Of a DNA stretch of 7,215 nucleotides, positions 6,439 to 7,215 are shown piece after piece. The stretch is taken from positions 1 to 7,215 of the forward strand of contig JAUVCY010000088.1 in the NCBI GenBank assembly GCA_030595585.1. Reading direction: 5' to 3'. The translations under genes were made by a program, and so were the position numbers. This stretch comes from Thermoplasmatota archaeon (lineage in GTDB: Archaea; Thermoplasmatota; Penumbrarchaeia; Penumbrarchaeales; Penumbrarchaeaceae). The notes beneath the pieces are model-generated. The model was not told where the DNA came from and made no database searches. It worked only from the letters and a program-made list of their open reading frames with translations. Numbering within the stretch: the stretch's first letter is position 1; every line of letters begins with the position of its first letter.

Positions 6439-6795
6439 TTAATCGAATAGCGAGGAGCCCGCCTCCCGGAACGCTCGGGAGACTCCCCCAACCCCCAGCT
6501 TGACCCCGCCGAACACCCGGGAAATGATGAGAACGTGATGATCCAGACCCTGCCTTCTCATGATCTCCAGTATTACTTTTCCAGGATGTCCCACCTCGCC
6601 GTCATCCTTCTGGACCTCCGAGACGCCCCCATCACCTTTTATACGCATCCCGTAACAGTGATGGTTGGCCTTCCGGTATTTACTTCGGTGAAGTTTCAGT
6701 ATCAAAATGATCTCATTCGTTGATGCGATCTCGTAGAGGTGTGCAAAGAAGCGGGAACGTTGGACCACTACCTTGCTCGAAGCGATCTCCTCCAT
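6439..6795 (-). CDS. Single-domain IMPACT/YigZ (UPF0029) family protein
   Basis: This 118-residue protein is the N-terminal domain of the IMPACT/YigZ family. An SRFFAHLYEI strand (14-23) matches the usual 'SKFIA' start. HHCYGMRI (45-52) matches the conserved 'HNCxAYRI'. DDGEVGHPGKVIL (64-76) matches 'DDGEPxGTAGxPIL'. GLDHHVLIISRVFGGVKLGVGGVSRAF (83-109) is the family signature 'LxxVxVxVxRYFGGxKLGxGGLxRAY'. Family members are about 110 residues (this domain alone) or about 200 (with a C-terminal RWD- or EF-G-IV-like domain). This one ends after the first domain. Eukaryotic IMPACT modulates the Gcn2 translation-stress kinase, but the biochemical role of the single-domain prokaryotic form is unsettled. 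Departures from consensus are VGHPG where 'PxGTAG' is usual, and Val94 where an aromatic residue normally precedes FGG. The ATG at 6795 is supported by a TATA box 26 bases upstream. Confidence 0.93.
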   Translation of the reverse strand: MEEIASSKVVVQRSRFFAHLYEIASTNEIILILKLHRSKYRKANHHCYGMRIKGDGGVSEVQKDDGEVGHPGKVILEIMRRQGLDHHVLIISRVFGGVKLGVGGVSRAFREAGSSLFD

Positions 6796-6816
6796 ATGGC
6801 TTGGAGGGGGAGACCG

Positions 6817-6824
6817 TATATTAA
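6817..6824 (-). promoter_or_regulatory. TATA box of the IMPACT-family gene (leaderless transcript)
   Basis: On the minus strand TTAATATA lies at 6817-6824, centred about 26 bases before the A of the ATG at 6795. That is the normal archaeal distance from TATA box to transcription start, so the transcript probably begins at or within a base or two of the ATG. No Shine-Dalgarno site lies upstream (the nearby bases are CCCCCTCCAAGCCAT), which agrees with a leaderless mRNA. Confidence 0.65.
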
Positions 6825-6845
6825 GATTACATCACTTTGAAAGGG

Positions 6846-6854
6846 TTTTTCTAT
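6846..6854 (+). promoter_or_regulatory. Weak TATA-like element of the aconitase X gene
   Basis: TTTTTCTAT, centred near 6850, lies about 26 bases before the ATG at 6876 and follows a purine-rich GAAAGGG that could act as a BRE. This spacing and the absence of a Shine-Dalgarno site just before the ATG fit a leaderless start. The box departs from the archaeal consensus. It would make the 80-base interval 6796-6875 a compact divergent promoter. Confidence 0.4.
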
Positions 6855-6875
6855 CCAGCGCCCTTTATCCGGACC

Positions 6876-7215
6876 ATGGAGCTGACCCCTGAAGAGGAGA
6901 TGGTCCTGGGCGGAGGATCGGGGCCCGCACAGGAACTGGCCATGAGGATCCTTGTGAACCTCGGCGAGCTGGAGGGGGCCGACTCATTGCTCCCGATCGC
7001 CTCCGCCCACATCTCGGGAGTGTCCTACAAGACTGGAGGGGAAGGGCTCATCAAAATGCTGGAGAGGTTCCACGATGACGGGGGAAAGGTCTCGGTCCCA
7101 TCCAGCCTGAACCCGGCTGGCATGGACCTTGACCTGTGGGAAGAGATGGGCATCGATCCTGCGTTCGCTGACAAGCAGGGGAGGATAATCGACCTGTACA
7201 GCTCACTGGGGGTGC
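6876..7215 (+). CDS. Aconitase X large subunit, probable mevalonate-5-phosphate dehydratase (5' part, cut by window end)
   Basis: Only the first 113 codons lie in the window; family members are about 400 residues. The translation begins MELTPEEEMVLGGGSGPAQE and carries the aconitase X (DUF521) N-terminal pattern: 'LTxEExxML.GE.G...Q.AM.IL' at 3-26, SAHISGVSYKTGGEGL at 43-58, LNPAGMDLDLW at 78-88 and FADKQGRIIDLYSSLGV at 97-113. In archaea this subunit works with a small subunit (DUF126). Together they dehydrate (R)-5-phosphomevalonate to trans-anhydromevalonate 5-phosphate, a step of the archaeal mevalonate route to isoprenoid lipids. The Fe-S cysteines of the family lie after the visible part. 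Bacterial relatives act on hydroxyproline, so the substrate is assigned from the archaeal context. ATG 6876 fits the family start. One mild oddity is GGGSG where GEx-G is usual at 12-16. The gene is divergent from the IMPACT-family gene. Confidence 0.9.
   Translation, partial: MELTPEEEMVLGGGSGPAQELAMRILVNLGELEGADSLLPIASAHISGVSYKTGGEGLIKMLERFHDDGGKVSVPSSLNPAGMDLDLWEEMGIDPAFADKQGRIIDLYSSLGV

Noticed and set aside
6227..6491. Short open frames across the AT-rich spacer (71 codons plus, 67 codons minus)
   Set aside because: They overlap the ends of real genes, have no family resemblance, and cross sequence that looks like promoter.
1..7215. tRNA, rRNA, insertion sequence, defence or toxin-antitoxin genes
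   Set aside because: None was seen. The window is accounted for by three protein genes and two short spacers.

Overview
The window reads as archaeal DNA, most probably from a member of the Thermoplasmatota (Euryarchaeota-like). Three things suggest this. TATA-like boxes lie about 26 bases ahead of start codons that lack a convincing Shine-Dalgarno site. The start of an aconitase X gene of the type used in the archaeal mevalonate pathway is present. The giant secreted protein has NosD-type beta-helix and Ig-like modules, one C-terminal membrane anchor and a very acidic tail, a build common in surface proteins of that phylum. The phylum is an inference; no ribosomal RNA or other strong marker is present.

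Layout. Positions 24-6266 (minus strand) hold one gene of 2080 residues that fills most of the window. The protein has a signal peptide, then a right-handed beta-helix with about 35 Asn-anchored repeats. Most repeats are close to 37 residues long and carry an unusual tyrosine-rich insert. A NosD-type closing motif follows, then four tandem Ig-like domains, an SbsA/Big_5-like domain, a carboxypeptidase-regulatory-like domain, one membrane helix and a short cytoplasmic tail that is almost all Asp and Glu. Positions 6267-6438 are an AT-rich spacer with several TATA-like elements that probably carries its promoter. Positions 6439-6795 (minus strand) encode a small single-domain IMPACT/YigZ (UPF0029) protein. 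Positions 6796-6875 are a divergent promoter region. From 6876 to the window end (plus strand) lies the first 113 codons of an aconitase X large subunit, probably mevalonate-5-phosphate dehydratase, cut off by the window edge.

The three genes do not look like one functional system. The two minus-strand genes are separated by 172 bases with their own promoter-like elements, and the aconitase X gene is transcribed away from them. The feature most worth a second look is the giant protein. It looks like a long stalked surface molecule whose distal rod presents a regular array of tyrosines, and I do not recognise it as a named family. No RNA gene, CRISPR array, insertion sequence or defence system was seen.
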